64,000 bases of DNA from Acidovorax sp. SRB_14 (GTDB lineage Bacteria > Pseudomonadota > Gammaproteobacteria > Burkholderiales > Burkholderiaceae_C): assembly GCF_012932145.1 (NCBI RefSeq), contig NZ_MWOK01000001.1:265166-329165 (forward strand), written 5' to 3'. Position numbers and translations under genes: made by a program. Below, one piece after another: positions 27,445 to 40,100 of the stretch. How positions within the stretch are numbered: position 1 is the first letter of the stretch; every line of letters begins with the position of its first letter. Below the pieces are notes generated by a model that worked only from the letters and a program-made list of their open reading frames with translations, was not told the origin of the DNA and ran no database searches.

Positions 27445-28731
27445 TTACCCGGCCACCACGTGGCATTCGCGGCGCAGCAGCGCCAGCGCTTCCTGCTGCG
27501 CGCCCACGCGGTCGCTGCACAGCGTTGCCTGCGACTCCTGCACGAAGCTGCTCCACAGGGCCAGGTAGCTGTCCGCCCAGGCCTGCGGCGCATGCTGGCG
27601 GATGAAGGCGGTGGCGCGCTCGGCGTCGAAGCCGCTCCTGCCGATCTTGCGCAGCAGCGCCGTGGCGCTTTTTTCCGTGAGCAATGTTTTCTTGGGCATA
27701 CCCGCAGCCAGGCAGACGAACAGCGTGAGCAGCGCATGCTCGTCCTGGCGGCCCTCGGTGGCCTTGTCCCAGGTCTTGCTGGCGGGCGCCGGTGCTTCGT
27801 CCAGCCCATCGGCACCGTCCAGGGCGGCGCCTTCGGCCAGTGCGCGCTCGTAGTCGTCCACGTCGGCCAGCGGATCGTCCTGCAGGAAGTAGCGCGCGCG
27901 CAGACGGCCCAGGGGGCGCAGCAGTGCGCGCTGCTGCTTGTCGCTGCTGGCCAGCAGCAGCGCGCAGTCGGCGCGCACCGCCTCGCACTGCGCCTGCACC
28001 AACGCGTGCCAGGGCGCGGGCAGCTGCGGCGGCAAAGCCACCGCGGGCGCCGCAAGCGCCGCGCCGGCAGCACGCTTGCGCTGCGCCGCCAGGGCCTTTT
28101 CGAGCGCCGCCCCAGTGGGCCAGGCCGTGGACCGGGGCGCGAGGGCGCGCCACAGCAGCGCGGTGCGGATGACGGACTCGGCGTCGGTGCCGGCCTCTTC
28201 CAGGTCGCCGGCGTCGAGCTCGCAGCGCGCGGCAAGCCACAGCGCCGCGCCCACGGCCTGGGCAATTTCGCTGCGGCGGGCCAGTTCGGCGCGGTAGTCG
28301 GCATGGCTGCGCAGCGACCAGATCGCCAGCAGCGGCGTCTGCGCCTCGGCATGGCCGACCATGCCGAAGTGGCTGCTCTCGGGCATGGCAATCAGGCGCT
28401 TGAGCATGTCGGAGCCGCTTTTGGAGCGCGACAGGAACGAGTGCTCGCGCAGTGCCTCGGCGGCCTGCTGCAGGTCGCCGCCGCTGCTCTCCTGCAGGCA
28501 CAGGCTGACCAGGCTGACCATGCGCTCGCGTGCCTTTTCCAGCTCGGGCCGCAGGAATTCGCTGCCAAAATAGCGCGCGATCTGCACCATGCCCTTGGGC
28601 GCGTCGGCGTCGATGGCAGCCAGCTTGGCCGCGTCGATGATGCCGTGCTGCACGCCATGGGCCAAGGCTTTTTCAAAGTACGGGCGGGCGTCGTGCAGCG
28701 ACAGCGCCGAGGCGGAAGGTGTCGTGTCCAT
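27445..28731 (-). CDS. Unknown cytoplasmic protein, last gene of the J-domain operon
   Basis: A 428-residue protein I do not recognise. It is mainly alpha-helical by composition, with no signal peptide or membrane span. Residues about 15-120 form a helical block (VQHGIIDAAKLAAIDADAPK, then LRPELEKARERMVSLVSLCL). The centre is Ala-rich, with KRAAGAALAAP near residue 235. The C-terminal third, from about residue 330, is another helical block with TLFVCLAAGMPKKTLLTEKS. ATG 28731 lies 4 bases after the preceding gene ends, showing co-transcription. Its 225-base downstream gap to nirS carries the nirS promoter. GC and codon use match the surroundings. Confidence 0.8.
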   Translation of the reverse strand: MDTTPSASALSLHDARPYFEKALAHGVQHGIIDAAKLAAIDADAPKGMVQIARYFGSEFLRPELEKARERMVSLVSLCLQESSGGDLQQAAEALREHSFLSRSKSGSDMLKRLIAMPESSHFGMVGHAEAQTPLLAIWSLRSHADYRAELARRSEIAQAVGAALWLAARCELDAGDLEEAGTDAESVIRTALLWRALAPRSTAWPTGAALEKALAAQRKRAAGAALAAPAVALPPQLPAPWHALVQAQCEAVRADCALLLASSDKQQRALLRPLGRLRARYFLQDDPLADVDDYERALAEGAALDGADGLDEAPAPASKTWDKATEGRQDEHALLTLFVCLAAGMPKKTLLTEKSATALLRKIGRSGFDAERATAFIRQHAPQAWADSYLALWSSFVQESQATLCSDRVGAQQEALALLRRECHVVAG

Positions 28732-28735
28732 CGCG

Positions 28736-29485
28736 CTAGATCGCCGATTCCTCGTCGGACGTGCGCGCCGCCGGCGTGGCCTTGCCGCGGTCGGTGTCGC
28801 TGGTCTCGAACTTGCCGTCGTCCTCTTCGGCGTGCTCGTCGCCCTCGTCCAGGCCCAGATCGTGGGCGCGGGCCTTGGCCCGCAGCACCAGCAGCATCTC
28901 GATGAACAGGTCGCGGCATTCGTAGCGCAGCAGCCAGGCCAGCTGCATCCAGTCGCGGTCGGCGACCTCGTCCTGTTCGACGCGGGGGCGCACATAGGCA
29001 GAGGCCAGCAGTTCGTCGTCGCTCAGCATCAGTCCATAGTCTTCGGTCGCATCGAAGGTCCCGGTGCGCGCAAAGGCCTCGATGCGGCTCCACTTCTCGG
29101 TGAAATAGTTGGCCAGGGCTTCGCTGCCGCCTTCGAGGTCGCCAATGGCGTTGAGGAACTCGACGGTGTCGGCACCGTCGCGGAAGACCACGGCGTTGAC
29201 CATGCTGCGCAGGTGCGTGTGCGTGAGGTCCTTGTATTGCTTCTCCAGCACCATGGCGCGCGCGAACTGCTCGGGCGTGACCAGCAGGTTGACAACGGAC
29301 TCTTTCGAGTCGTCGTACTCGCGCATCACGGCCAGCACGTCCTTGGGCGCGAGCTGGTCGAGCACCACCATCAGGGCGCGGTCGCCCTCGGTGTCGGCCA
29401 GTTCGGACAGGGCCGCCTCGGCGCCCACGATGTCGCCTGCGGCGATCAGGCTGGTGGTTTGGGTGATCAGTGCCAGGTGGTTCAT
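28736..29485 (-). CDS. Unknown protein, third member of the J-domain operon
   Basis: A 249-residue protein with no recognised domain. The first 200 residues look helical and well folded (MNHLALITQTTSLIAAGDIV, VVLDQLAPKDVLAVMREYDD, WMQLAWLLRYECRDLFIEML). The final 45 residues are an acidic, low-complexity tail with DEGDEHAEEDDGKFE. There is no signal or membrane segment. It starts one base after the preceding gene ends and stops 4 bases before the next one starts, so the three genes are almost surely translated from one message. No function is assigned. Confidence 0.8.
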   Translation of the reverse strand: MNHLALITQTTSLIAAGDIVGAEAALSELADTEGDRALMVVLDQLAPKDVLAVMREYDDSKESVVNLLVTPEQFARAMVLEKQYKDLTHTHLRSMVNAVVFRDGADTVEFLNAIGDLEGGSEALANYFTEKWSRIEAFARTGTFDATEDYGLMLSDDELLASAYVRPRVEQDEVADRDWMQLAWLLRYECRDLFIEMLLVLRAKARAHDLGLDEGDEHAEEDDGKFETSDTDRGKATPAARTSDEESAI

Positions 29486-29486
29486 G

Positions 29487-30059
29487 TCAGTCCTTGCGCT
29501 CGAAGCCCTGCTCGGCCAGCCAGTCGGCGCTGGCCTCCTCGCGGCTGCGGCTGGTGTGCGGGTCGCGGGCGTCGTCGGCGCTCAGGGCGCTGAAGTCGTC
29601 GTCGTGCTCGGCGGCCTCTTCGTCGGCATCGTCCCCGTCGTCGTCGGCGCCGGCGGCCACCGGCGCCATGCGGGCCTGCTGATGCAGGTATTCCAGCGCG
29701 GCGGCCACGGTCATGAAGCTGGCGCCCTGCGGTTCGCGCAGCACGGTCTGCGCCAGGCTGGCGGCCCAGGGTTCCAGGGTGACCGCGTGCCCCAGGCTGT
29801 GCCAGTCCGGCAGCATGTCGGCGTGCAGGCCGAGCACCTGCTCCATGGCCGCAGGCTTGCCGAAGCGAAAGCCCTGGTGGAACACCACGGCCACCATCTC
29901 GGGGCTGAATTCCATCATTTGCACCAGGAAGCCGATTTCGCTGCGTTTTTGCGCCAGGCGCTTGCGCAGCACGTCCTTGCCTTCGGAGTCGGAGATCAGG
30001 TCGTCGAGCTCGGCCTGGTAGGCCTTGCGCAGGTCATAAAAGTAGGGGGACAGTTTCAC
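29487..30059 (-). CDS. Unknown protein, second member of the J-domain operon
   Basis: A 190-residue protein with no recognised family. It begins MKLSPYFYDLRKAYQAELDD, has a helical core to about residue 130 (VVFHQGFRFGKPAAMEQVLG), and then an acidic tail (ADDDGDDADEEAAEHDDD). The start is GTG 30059, overlapping the stop codon of the J-domain gene by 4 bases (GTGA), so translation is coupled. Like the next gene it is soluble with an acidic C terminus, which hints that the two products may share a basic partner or be paralogues in layout. Confidence 0.75.
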   Translation of the reverse strand: MKLSPYFYDLRKAYQAELDDLISDSEGKDVLRKRLAQKRSEIGFLVQMMEFSPEMVAVVFHQGFRFGKPAAMEQVLGLHADMLPDWHSLGHAVTLEPWAASLAQTVLREPQGASFMTVAAALEYLHQQARMAPVAAGADDDGDDADEEAAEHDDDFSALSADDARDPHTSRSREEASADWLAEQGFERKD

Positions 30060-30337
30060 GAGGGAAGAAAACTCTTGGTGTAGTTGTGCCAGATTTCCCG
30101 CGCTGTCTCGAGCGGGTCGTCGAGCAGGTTGCGGCGGCGGTTGTCGTCGTAGGCGGTGCGCAGCGCATCGTCCGATAGCACTTCGTAGGCCTTCTGCACC
30201 GCGCGGAAACGCTCGGCAGCGTCCGCCGCCGGGTTCCTGTCGGGGTGGTAGAACGACGCCTTCTGGCGAAAGGCCTTCTTGATGTCGGCCAGCGATGCAT
30301 GGGCGCCCAGCCCGAGGGCGGTGTAGTGGTCTGTCAT
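30056..30337 (-). CDS. Small J-domain protein
   Basis: A 93-residue protein that is almost only a J domain. MTDHYTALGLGAHASLADIK is followed by KAFRQKASFYHPDRNPAA, with the essential HPD tripeptide, and AVQKAYEVLSDDALRTAYDD. A 25-residue tail ends NYTKSFLPS. There is no Gly/Phe region, zinc-finger or client-binding domain of DnaJ, so it should stimulate DnaK and rely on partners for targeting. The three unknown genes that follow, the first overlapping it by 4 bases, are natural candidates. It starts 22 bases after the second yebC gene. Confidence 0.9.
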   Translation of the reverse strand: MTDHYTALGLGAHASLADIKKAFRQKASFYHPDRNPAADAAERFRAVQKAYEVLSDDALRTAYDDNRRRNLLDDPLETAREIWHNYTKSFLPS

Positions 30338-30359
30338 GGAGCAGTGGGCACGGCAGGCG

Positions 30360-31064
30360 TCAATCCGTCAGCCCCACGAACACGTTTTGCACGTCGTCGT
30401 TGGCGTCGATGGCGGCGAGGAAGGATTCCACCTCTTCGAGGTGCTCAGCGCTCAGGCTCGCCGCGCTGATGGGGTTCTTAGCCTTGTAGCCGAGCTTGGC
30501 CGACAGCACGGTGAAGCCCTGGGCGGGCAGTGCGCGGCTCACCACTTCGAGGTCGCTAGGGTCGGTCAGGAACAGCGTGCTGCCCTCTTCCTCACCGGGC
30601 TCGAAGTCTTGCGCGCCGGCCTCGATGGCGGCCAGCTCCGGGTCGGCGCCCGCGGCGGCAGGCTCGGCTTCGATCATGCCCACATGGTTGAAGTCCCAGG
30701 CCACGGCGCTCATCTGGCCCTTGCGGAACAGCACGCGCATTTCCGGCGCGGTGCGTTTCACGTTGTCCGTCAGGCACTCGACCATCACCGGCACCTGATG
30801 CGGCGCAAAACCTTCATAGATCACATGCTCGAGATGGACGGCGTCGGCGCCCGTGCCCGAGCCCTTCTTGATGGCGCGCTCGAGCGTTTCCTTGGGCATC
30901 GAGACCTTGCGGGCCTGCTCCAGCACCAGGCGCAGGCGTGAGTTGCCGGCGGGATCGGCGCCACCGCGCGCGGCGACCATGATTTCCTTGGCCAGCTTGC
31001 CAAACAGCTTGCCTCTGGCATCTGCGGCCTGTGCTTTACCTTTTGCTTTCCACTGGGCGCCCAT
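30360..31064 (-). CDS. YebC/PmpR-family protein (second copy)
   Basis: A 234-residue YebC-type protein. It starts [20 protein letters not shown] and contains [20 protein letters not shown] and [20 protein letters not shown]. Compared with the copy at 13984-14703 it belongs to a divergent subgroup (no MAGHSKW start). It precedes a small J-domain gene by 22 bases and may head a five-gene operon. A translation or regulatory role is known for some members; which applies here is open. Confidence 0.9.
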   Translation of the reverse strand: MGAQWKAKGKAQAADARGKLFGKLAKEIMVAARGGADPAGNSRLRLVLEQARKVSMPKETLERAIKKGSGTGADAVHLEHVIYEGFAPHQVPVMVECLTDNVKRTAPEMRVLFRKGQMSAVAWDFNHVGMIEAEPAAAGADPELAAIEAGAQDFEPGEEEGSTLFLTDPSDLEVVSRALPAQGFTVLSAKLGYKAKNPISAASLSAEHLEEVESFLAAIDANDDVQNVFVGLTD

Positions 31065-31266
31065 GGCGGATGTTCCTTGGTGTTGCGGCGCACCAAGGCG
31101 CCTGGCGGGGTTGGATGGAACGACGTGCAGAGGCGCCTTGCAGGCAAAACGCGGTGCACAGCCGAACCTTGTAGAGTACCACCATGGCTCCGCCGAGCCG
31201 GCGGTGTGTCCTTTGGCGAGAATGCCGGCACTTTCCCTTCCTGTCACCCAACCCGACGGAGTCTTC

Positions 31267-32496
31267 TTGCTCAACACCCTGTGGCTGGGTTTTTTCATCA
31301 CCGCCGCCCTCGCCGCCCTCGCCCAATGGCTGCTGGGCGGCAACGCCCAGATCTTCGCCGCCATGGTCGAGGCGCTGTTTGCCATGGCCCGGCTGTCGGT
31401 CGAGGTGATGGTGCTGCTGTTCGGCACGCTCACGCTGTGGCTGGGTTTTTTGCGCATTGCCGAGCGCGCCGGCATCGTGGATGCGCTCGCGCGCTGGCTA
31501 GCGCCACTGTTCCGGCGGCTGATGCCGGACGTGCCCAGCGGCCACCCGGCGCTGGGCCTGATGACGCTGAACTTTGCGGCCAACGCGCTGGGGCTCGACA
31601 ACGCGGCCACGCCCATGGGCCTCAGAGCCATGCGGGCGCTGCAGGAGCTCAACCCCCGGCCCGACACCGCCACTAACGCGCAGATCCTGTTCCTGGTGCT
31701 CAACGCCTCGTCGCTCACGCTGCTGCCCGTGAGCATCTTCATGTACCGCCTGCAGCAGGGCGCGCCCGACCCGACGCTGGTGTTCCTGCCGATCCTGCTG
31801 GCCACGTCGGCGTCGACCCTGGCGGGGCTGCTGAGCGTGGCGCTGGTGCAGCGCCTGCCGCTTTGGAGCCCGGTGGTGCTGGCCTACCTGCTGCCGGTGG
31901 CGCTGGGGCTCGCCGGCTTCATGGCGCTGCTGGCCTCGCTGAGCGCGGCGGCGCTGGCGGCGCTGTCTGCGCTGCTGGGCAACCTGACGCTGTTCGCGCT
32001 GGTGCTGCTGTTCGTCGGCGTGGGCGCGTGGCGGCGGGTGCCGGTGTACGAGGCCTTCATCGACGGCGCCAAGGAGGGTTTTGACGTCGCCCGCGGCCTG
32101 CTGCCCTACCTGGTGGCCATGCTGTGCGCAGTCGGCGTTTTCCGCGCCTCGGGCGCGCTTGGCTATGGGCTGGACGCCATCCGCTGGTGCGTGCAGTGGC
32201 TGGGCCTGGACGCACGCTTTGTTGACGCCCTGCCGACGGCGCTGGTCAAGCCGTTTTCGGGCAGTGCGGCGCGCGCCATGCTGATCGAGACCATGCAAAC
32301 CCATGGCGTGGACAGCTTTGCCGCGCTCGCCGCCGCCACGGTGCAGGGCAGCACCGAGACCACGTTCTATGTGCTCGCGGTGTACTTCGGCGCTGTGGGC
32401 GTGCAGCGCGCGCGCCATGCGGTGGGGTGCGCCCTGCTGGCCGAGCTGGCCGGCGTGGTCGCCGCCATCGCCGTGTGCTACCGCTTCTTTGGCTGA
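31267..32496 (+). CDS. SpmA-SpmB fused nucleoside-recognition (Gate) membrane protein
   Basis: A 409-residue multi-pass inner-membrane protein. It contains two Gate domains of the kind found in spore maturation proteins SpmA and SpmB, here fused. [20 protein letters not shown] and [20 protein letters not shown] are the conserved cores. Non-spore-forming proteobacteria also carry it and its substrate is unknown. I choose the TTG at 31267 because GGAG lies 5 bases before it and it gives the common N terminus [10 protein letters not shown]; an ATG at 31222 would add 15 residues without family resemblance. It is divergent from the second yebC gene. Confidence 0.82.
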   Translation: MLNTLWLGFFITAALAALAQWLLGGNAQIFAAMVEALFAMARLSVEVMVLLFGTLTLWLGFLRIAERAGIVDALARWLAPLFRRLMPDVPSGHPALGLMTLNFAANALGLDNAATPMGLRAMRALQELNPRPDTATNAQILFLVLNASSLTLLPVSIFMYRLQQGAPDPTLVFLPILLATSASTLAGLLSVALVQRLPLWSPVVLAYLLPVALGLAGFMALLASLSAAALAALSALLGNLTLFALVLLFVGVGAWRRVPVYEAFIDGAKEGFDVARGLLPYLVAMLCAVGVFRASGALGYGLDAIRWCVQWLGLDARFVDALPTALVKPFSGSAARAMLIETMQTHGVDSFAALAAATVQGSTETTFYVLAVYFGAVGVQRARHAVGCALLAELAGVVAAIAVCYRFFG

Positions 32497-32512
32497 CATT
32501 CACAGCCCAATA

Positions 32513-32550
32513 GGCCTCCATCCCTTACCCACCAAGGGCAAGAAGCTCTT
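32513..32550 (+). repeat. Dispersed palindromic repeat, strongly diverged copy
   Basis: GGCCTCCA-TCCCTTACCCACCAAGGG-CAAGAAGCTCTT follows the layout of the copy at 34124 (GGCCTCCAGCGCTTACCCAT...), with CCCTT/AAGGG arms. It lies between the convergent SpmAB-like and sbcB genes. Membership is inferred from the flanking GGCCTC and AGCT boxes. Confidence 0.4.
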
Positions 32551-32592
32551 CATTCAATAGCAGAGTGGCTCCTGCGCAGGCGCCGGGCAGTC

Positions 32593-34041
32593 TCACCGTT
32601 CGGGCGCGATCGCGTCGGCCCAGTCATAGAGCGCGCCCAGAATGCCTTCAGCACGCTCGTCGGCGGTTTCGGAGAGCTGGTCGATCTCGGTGAACAGCTG
32701 CTCCACCGTGCGTGCGCCGCCGGCGCCGTCGAACAGGCGGGCGGCGCGGTGCGCATCCCAGCGCTCGGTTTCCTCGGGCGACAGGGTCGCGGCAAAGTTG
32801 CGCGCGCGGTAGCGGAACAGCAGCTCGGTCAGGCGCGGATCGTCGAAGCCCGTGCGTGCGCGCGCGAGCTGCTCGCCGGACAGTGCGCGCAGCTCATTGA
32901 GGCGGCGGCGGTCGTTGTTGCCGACGAAGCCGCCGTACAGGTCCTGTTCCACATCGGGCGCCCCGCCCTCGTCTTTCGGGCGGGCGAACACGGCGGGCCA
33001 GATCGCGCTCATGTCGGGCAGGTCGCGGGCCGCCTGCGCGTGCGCCATCGCCTGGTCCATGTCCAGGCCCCAGCGCTGCGCGAGGGCGGGCGTGAGCGTG
33101 TTGAGGTTGCCCACCACCATGGGCGACTTGTTCAGGTGCACGGTCTTGATGGGCAGGCGCGCAACGCCTTCGGGCAGATCCGCCGAGCGCGTGAACATGC
33201 GCAGGCGCAGCGTGTCGGTGTCGAGCGTGGCCAGTTCGCGCGGGTCGTGCGCCAGGTCCCAGGCGATGATCTCGTTCTTGTTGGTCGGGTGGCTGGCCAG
33301 CGGCCACATCACGGCGAGGCACCCGCGCTCGGCGGGGAACATGCCCGACACGTGCAGAAAAGGCCGCGCCGTCAGCGCCGTGGCGGGCAGGCGCAGCTCG
33401 GCGGCGACGCGGTCCTTCTTGTGCAGGCCGAGCGCAAACTCAAACAGCTTGGGGTTGTGCTGGCGCACCAGCCGCGCCAGCGCAATGGTGGCGCGCACGT
33501 CGGAGAGCGCATCGTGCGCGGCCTCGTGCAGCAGGCCGTTGGCGCGGCTCAGGTCTTCGAGCCTGAAGCTCGGCGTGCCGTCCTCCTTGGTCGGCCAGGC
33601 GATGCCGTCGGGCCGCAGCGCGTAGGCCATGCGCACCACATCAAGCAGATCCCAGCGGCCGCACTGGTTCTGCCATTCGCGTGCATAGGGGTCGATGAGG
33701 TTGCGCCAGAACATGAAGCGCGTGATCTCGTCGTCAAAGCGCAGGGTGTTGTAGCCCACGCCGATGGTGCCGGGCTGCGCCATCTCGGCCTCGATGCGGG
33801 CGGCGAACTCGCGTTCGGAGACGCCGCGGTCCCAGGCGATCTGCGGCGTGATGCCGGTGATCAGGCACGACTGCGGGTCCGGAAGGTAGTCGTTCGCGGG
33901 CTGGCAATACAGCATCAGCGGCGCGCCGATCTCGTTGAGATCGGCATCGGTGCGGATGGCGGCGAACTGCGCCGGCCGGTCGCGCCGGGTGTCGGCGCCA
34001 AAGGTTTCGTAGTCGTGCCAGAGAAAGGTGTGTGGGGACAT
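32593..34041 (-). CDS. sbcB: Exodeoxyribonuclease I
   Basis: A 482-residue single-strand 3'-5' exonuclease. The DEDDh core begins TFLWHDYETFGADTRRDRPA, continues with VGYNTLRFDDEITRFMFWRN, and has HDALSDVRATIALARLV. The C-terminal exonuclease I domain follows with FRYRARNFAATLSPEE near residue 415. It acts in recombination and mismatch repair. ATG 34041 matches the family start. It is alone on its transcript, downstream of the clpA terminator on the same strand. Confidence 0.93.
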   Translation of the reverse strand: MSPHTFLWHDYETFGADTRRDRPAQFAAIRTDADLNEIGAPLMLYCQPANDYLPDPQSCLITGITPQIAWDRGVSEREFAARIEAEMAQPGTIGVGYNTLRFDDEITRFMFWRNLIDPYAREWQNQCGRWDLLDVVRMAYALRPDGIAWPTKEDGTPSFRLEDLSRANGLLHEAAHDALSDVRATIALARLVRQHNPKLFEFALGLHKKDRVAAELRLPATALTARPFLHVSGMFPAERGCLAVMWPLASHPTNKNEIIAWDLAHDPRELATLDTDTLRLRMFTRSADLPEGVARLPIKTVHLNKSPMVVGNLNTLTPALAQRWGLDMDQAMAHAQAARDLPDMSAIWPAVFARPKDEGGAPDVEQDLYGGFVGNNDRRRLNELRALSGEQLARARTGFDDPRLTELLFRYRARNFAATLSPEETERWDAHRAARLFDGAGGARTVEQLFTEIDQLSETADERAEGILGALYDWADAIAPER

Positions 34042-34123
34042 GGCGCGGCGCCAAGGCGCTCTCAAACAGCAATGGGCCGAATGTAACCGCAGGCGCGGCA
34101 TCCGACCCGAATGTGGGTGTTTT

Positions 34124-34161
34124 TGGCCTCCAGCGCTTACCCATCCAGCGCTGGCAGCTAT
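34124..34161 (+). repeat. Dispersed palindromic repeat copy
   Basis: TGGCCTC, CCAGCGCTTA (34130-34139), loop CCCAT, CCAGCGCTGG (34145-34154), CAGCTAT. It sits between sbcB and clpA next to, but separate from, the clpA terminator. The right arm CCAGCGCTGG is itself a perfect palindrome. Confidence 0.65.
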
Positions 34162-34176
34162 GCTAAGAATAGCAAC

Positions 34177-34204
34177 AAAAAAGCCAGCAACCGAAGTTGC
34201 TGGC
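34177..34204 (-). terminator. clpA rho-independent terminator with UUCG loop
   Basis: On the minus strand a 9-base perfect stem GCCAGCAAC/GTTGCTGGC closes a TTCG tetraloop and is followed by TTTTTT (34182-34177). The UUCG tetraloop is unusually stable. It lies 38 bases after the clpA stop codon and should end the clpS-clpA transcript. Confidence 0.92.
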
Positions 34205-34242
34205 CCTGGGCGCGCAGCCCCCGCGCGCCGGTGGCGCCGCCG

Positions 34243-36591
<2,349 letters not shown>

Positions 36592-36648
36592 GTGAACTCC
36601 TTTGTGCTTGCGGGGAAGGGATGACCGTACTTCGGGGTGGCGGGCCGG

Positions 36649-37008
36649 TTATTCAACGGGCTCGCTCACACATTGCAACGGATGGCCCGCCTTGTTGGCG
36701 GCATCCAGAACCTGGTCCACCTTGGTGGCGGCGATGTCGCGCGAATACACGCCACACACCCCTTTGCCGTCGAGATGGATCTTGAGCATGATTTGTGTCG
36801 CGGTTTCGCGGTCCTTGTTGAAAAACTCCTGCAGTACAACGATCACGAACTCCATGGGCGTGTAGTCGTCGTTGAGCATGAGCACCTGGTACATCTGGGG
36901 CGGCTTGGTTTTCTGCGCACGCCGCTCCAGCACGACCGAACCGCCGTCGTCCGGCGCAGGCCGTTGCACAGCCGGCGCGAGGGGGGATGAAGGGGGTTGT
37001 GTTGCCAT
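36649..37008 (-). CDS. clpS: ClpA adaptor protein ClpS
   Basis: A 119-residue N-end rule adaptor. The N-terminal 35 residues are a flexible Pro-rich segment; the core has [20 protein letters not shown], with the acidic residues that bind destabilising N termini, and the cone-shaped ClpA contact region. Starts at 37017 and 37026 are also in frame and would add 3 or 6 residues; none has a good ribosome site, so the start is uncertain. It lies next to clpA, 57 bases away, as in most proteobacteria. Confidence 0.92.
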   Translation of the reverse strand: MATQPPSSPLAPAVQRPAPDDGGSVVLERRAQKTKPPQMYQVLMLNDDYTPMEFVIVVLQEFFNKDRETATQIMLKIHLDGKGVCGVYSRDIAATKVDQVLDAANKAGHPLQCVSEPVE

Positions 37009-37103
37009 GAAATTCATTCTAGCCATGCGCGCCGCACGGCGCTGTGAAAGGGAATCTGAGAAGCCGAGAGGGGTTCTTCCAGCGCCGCAACACCGCGCTG
37101 ACG

Positions 37104-40100
37104 CTAGTCATAGACCACCGTCGCGACCCCGTCTCCGGCCTGCGCCGCCCAGGCCACCAAGGCGGCGTCGGTGGGGTAGGTGCGGTGGGCGTCGCCCAGC
37201 TGCAGCTCGGCGCTGGCAGCGCCGCCGGCACCGGTGCAGCGCACGCCCAGACGCACCTTGAGACCGTACTGGAGCGATTCGCCGTGCTCGGTCGATTCGC
37301 TGCGGCACGGGTGCTCGCGCAGCAGCCGGGGCACGTCCGGGGCCTTGGCGCCGACGCTCAAATACAGGTACTTGCCAAAACGGCAGCGCGCCGTGGCCAG
37401 GTCGTAGACCTGCTGCACGATGAAGCGCGCCTCGAAGCCGTTGCGCCCCGGCTGCAGGCGGCCGCTGGCAATGACCAGTTCGTCCTCCTTGAGCAGCTCG
37501 CGGTAGGTGTTGATGACGGCTTCGCTGGCCGAGGCCTCGACGCGTGCCGAGGTGTCGTCGAGCACAAAAATGCCTTGCTTGCCGCGCATGCCGTTGACCA
37601 CGCGGAAGTCGCTGACGATGCCGGCCACCGTCTGCGTTTCGCGGGTGTCGGCCAGGTCGCTGATGCGCGTGCGCACAAAGCGCCCGACTTCGCGCGCCAC
37701 CTCGTCGAACAGGTGGCCCGAGAGGTAGAAACCGAGCGCGGGTTTTTCATAGGTCAAGCGCTCTTTCACCCCCCAGGGTGCCACGTCCACCAGGGCGGGC
37801 TCCTGGGTGCTGGAGCCGTGGGCGTCCTCGCCCATCATGTCGAACAGGCCACCCTGGTTGGCGTTGGCCAGCGTCGCGGTGGCGAAGTCGAACGCCCGGT
37901 CGAGCGAGGCCGCGAGCGCTGCGCGGTTGAGGTGCAGCGCGTCGAACGCCCCCGCCTTGATCAGGGCGTCGACGGTGCGCTTGTTGAGCTTGCCGCGCTC
38001 CACGCGCACGCAGAAATCGAACAGGCTCTTGAACGGGCCACAGGTCGATCCGTGCGGCCCCTCGCCGCGCCCTTCGCGCGCCGCCACGATGGCCTCGATG
38101 GCGGCTTGGCCCGTGCCCTTGACGGCGCCCAGGCCGTAGCGGATCACCTTGTCGGAGACGGGCTCGAAACGGTAGTTGCCGCGGTTCACGTCCGGCGGCT
38201 CGAAGGTGATGCCAAAGTTCTTCTGCGCGTCTTCGAGCAGCAGCTTGAGCTTGTCCGTGTCGTCCATTTCCACGGTCATGTTGGCGCAGAAGAACTCGGC
38301 CGTGTAGTGCACCTTGAGCCAGCCCGTGTGGTAGGCCAGCAGCGAGTAGGCGGCGGCGTGCGACTTGTTGAAGCCGTAGCCGGCGAACTTCTCCATCAGG
38401 TCGAACACCTCGTCGGCCTTTTCGGTCGAGAGGCCGTTCTTGGCGGCACCCTCGCGGAAGATGGCGCGGTGCTCGGCCATCTCTTCGGCCTTCTTCTTGC
38501 CCATGGCACGGCGCAGCATGTCGGCGCCGCCCAGAGAGTAGCCGCCCAGGATCTGCGCGGTCTGCATGACCTGCTCCTGGTAGACCATGATGCCGTAGGT
38601 CTCCGAGAGCATGTCGGCCACCAGCGGGTGCGGGTATTCGACCGATTCCTTGCCGTGCTTGCGGTTCACGAAGCTCGGGATCAGGTCCATGGGCCCTGGG
38701 CGGTACAGGGCATTGAGCGCAATCAGGTCTTCGAGCCGCGAAGGCCGCGCCTCCTTGAGCATGCCCTGCATGCCCCGGCTTTCAAACTGGAACACGGCCT
38801 CGGTCTTGCCTTCCGAGAACAGCCGGTAGGTGGCGACGTCGTCCAGGGCGATGTTCTCGAAAGCGAAGTTTTCCTGGCCCTTGTGGCGCTGCATGATGAA
38901 TTCGCGCGCAATCTCCAGGATGGTGAGCGTTGCCAGGCCCAGAAAGTCGAACTTCACCAGGCCGATGGCCTCGACGTCGTCCTTGTCGTACTGGCTCACG
39001 GCCGATTCGCTGCCGGGCTGCTGGTAGAGCGGGCAAAAGTCGGTCAGCTTGCCCGGCGCGATCAGCACGCCGCCCGCGTGCATGCCGATGTTGCGCGTCA
39101 TGCCTTCGAGCTTTTGCGCCATCTCGATGATGGTCTTGACGTCCTCTTCCTTGCGCACGCGCTCGTAGAGCATGGGCTCAAGCTCCAGCGCGTAGTTGTT
39201 CTTGTCCCCGTCCTCCTTCACTTCGGGCGGGTACTGCAGCGTATAGGACATGCCCGGCTTGCCGGGTACGAGCTTGGAGATGCCGTCGCAGAACGTGTAA
39301 CTCATGTCCATCACGCGGCCCACGTCGCGGATGGCCGCCTTCGCGGCCATGGTGCCGAACGTGGCGATCTGGCTCACGGCCTCCTTGCCGTACTTGTCCT
39401 TCACGTAGTCGATCACGCGGTCGCGGTTGGTCTGGCAGAAGTCGATGTCGAAGTCGGGCATCGACACGCGCTCGGGGTTCAGGAAGCGCTCGAACAGCAG
39501 CTTGTATTCAAGCGGATCGAGGTCGGTGATCTTGAGCGCATAGGCCACCAGCGAGCCCGCGCCCGAGCCGCGCCCGGGGCCGACCGGGCAGCCGTTGGCC
39601 TTGGCCCACTGGATGAAATCGCCCACGATGAGGAAGTACCCAGGGAACCCCATCTTCAGGATGGTGTTGAGCTCGAATTCCAGGCGTTCGAGGTAGCGCG
39701 GACGCTGCTCGTTGCGCTTTGCCTCGTTCGGATAGAGGTGCAGCAGCCGGGCCTCCAGGCCTTCGTGCGAGACATGCCGGAAATACTCTTCCACCGAAAG
39801 CACTTTCCCGTCCACCGGCGGGATCGGGAAATTGGGCAGCTGCGGCTTGCCGAGCACCAGCGTGAGGTTGCAGCGCCGCGCAATCTCGACCGTGTTGGCG
39901 AGCGCGGTGGGCACGTCGGCAAACAGCGCCTGCATCTGCGCGCTCGACTTGAAGTACTGCTCGCGCGTGAAGCGGCGCACGCGGCGCTGGTTGCCCAGGA
40001 TCTCGCCTTCGGCGATGCACACGCGCGCCTCGTGCGCCTCGTAGTCGTCTGCGGTCGCGAACTGCACGGGGTGCGTCGCGACGACCGGCAGGTTCAAGCG

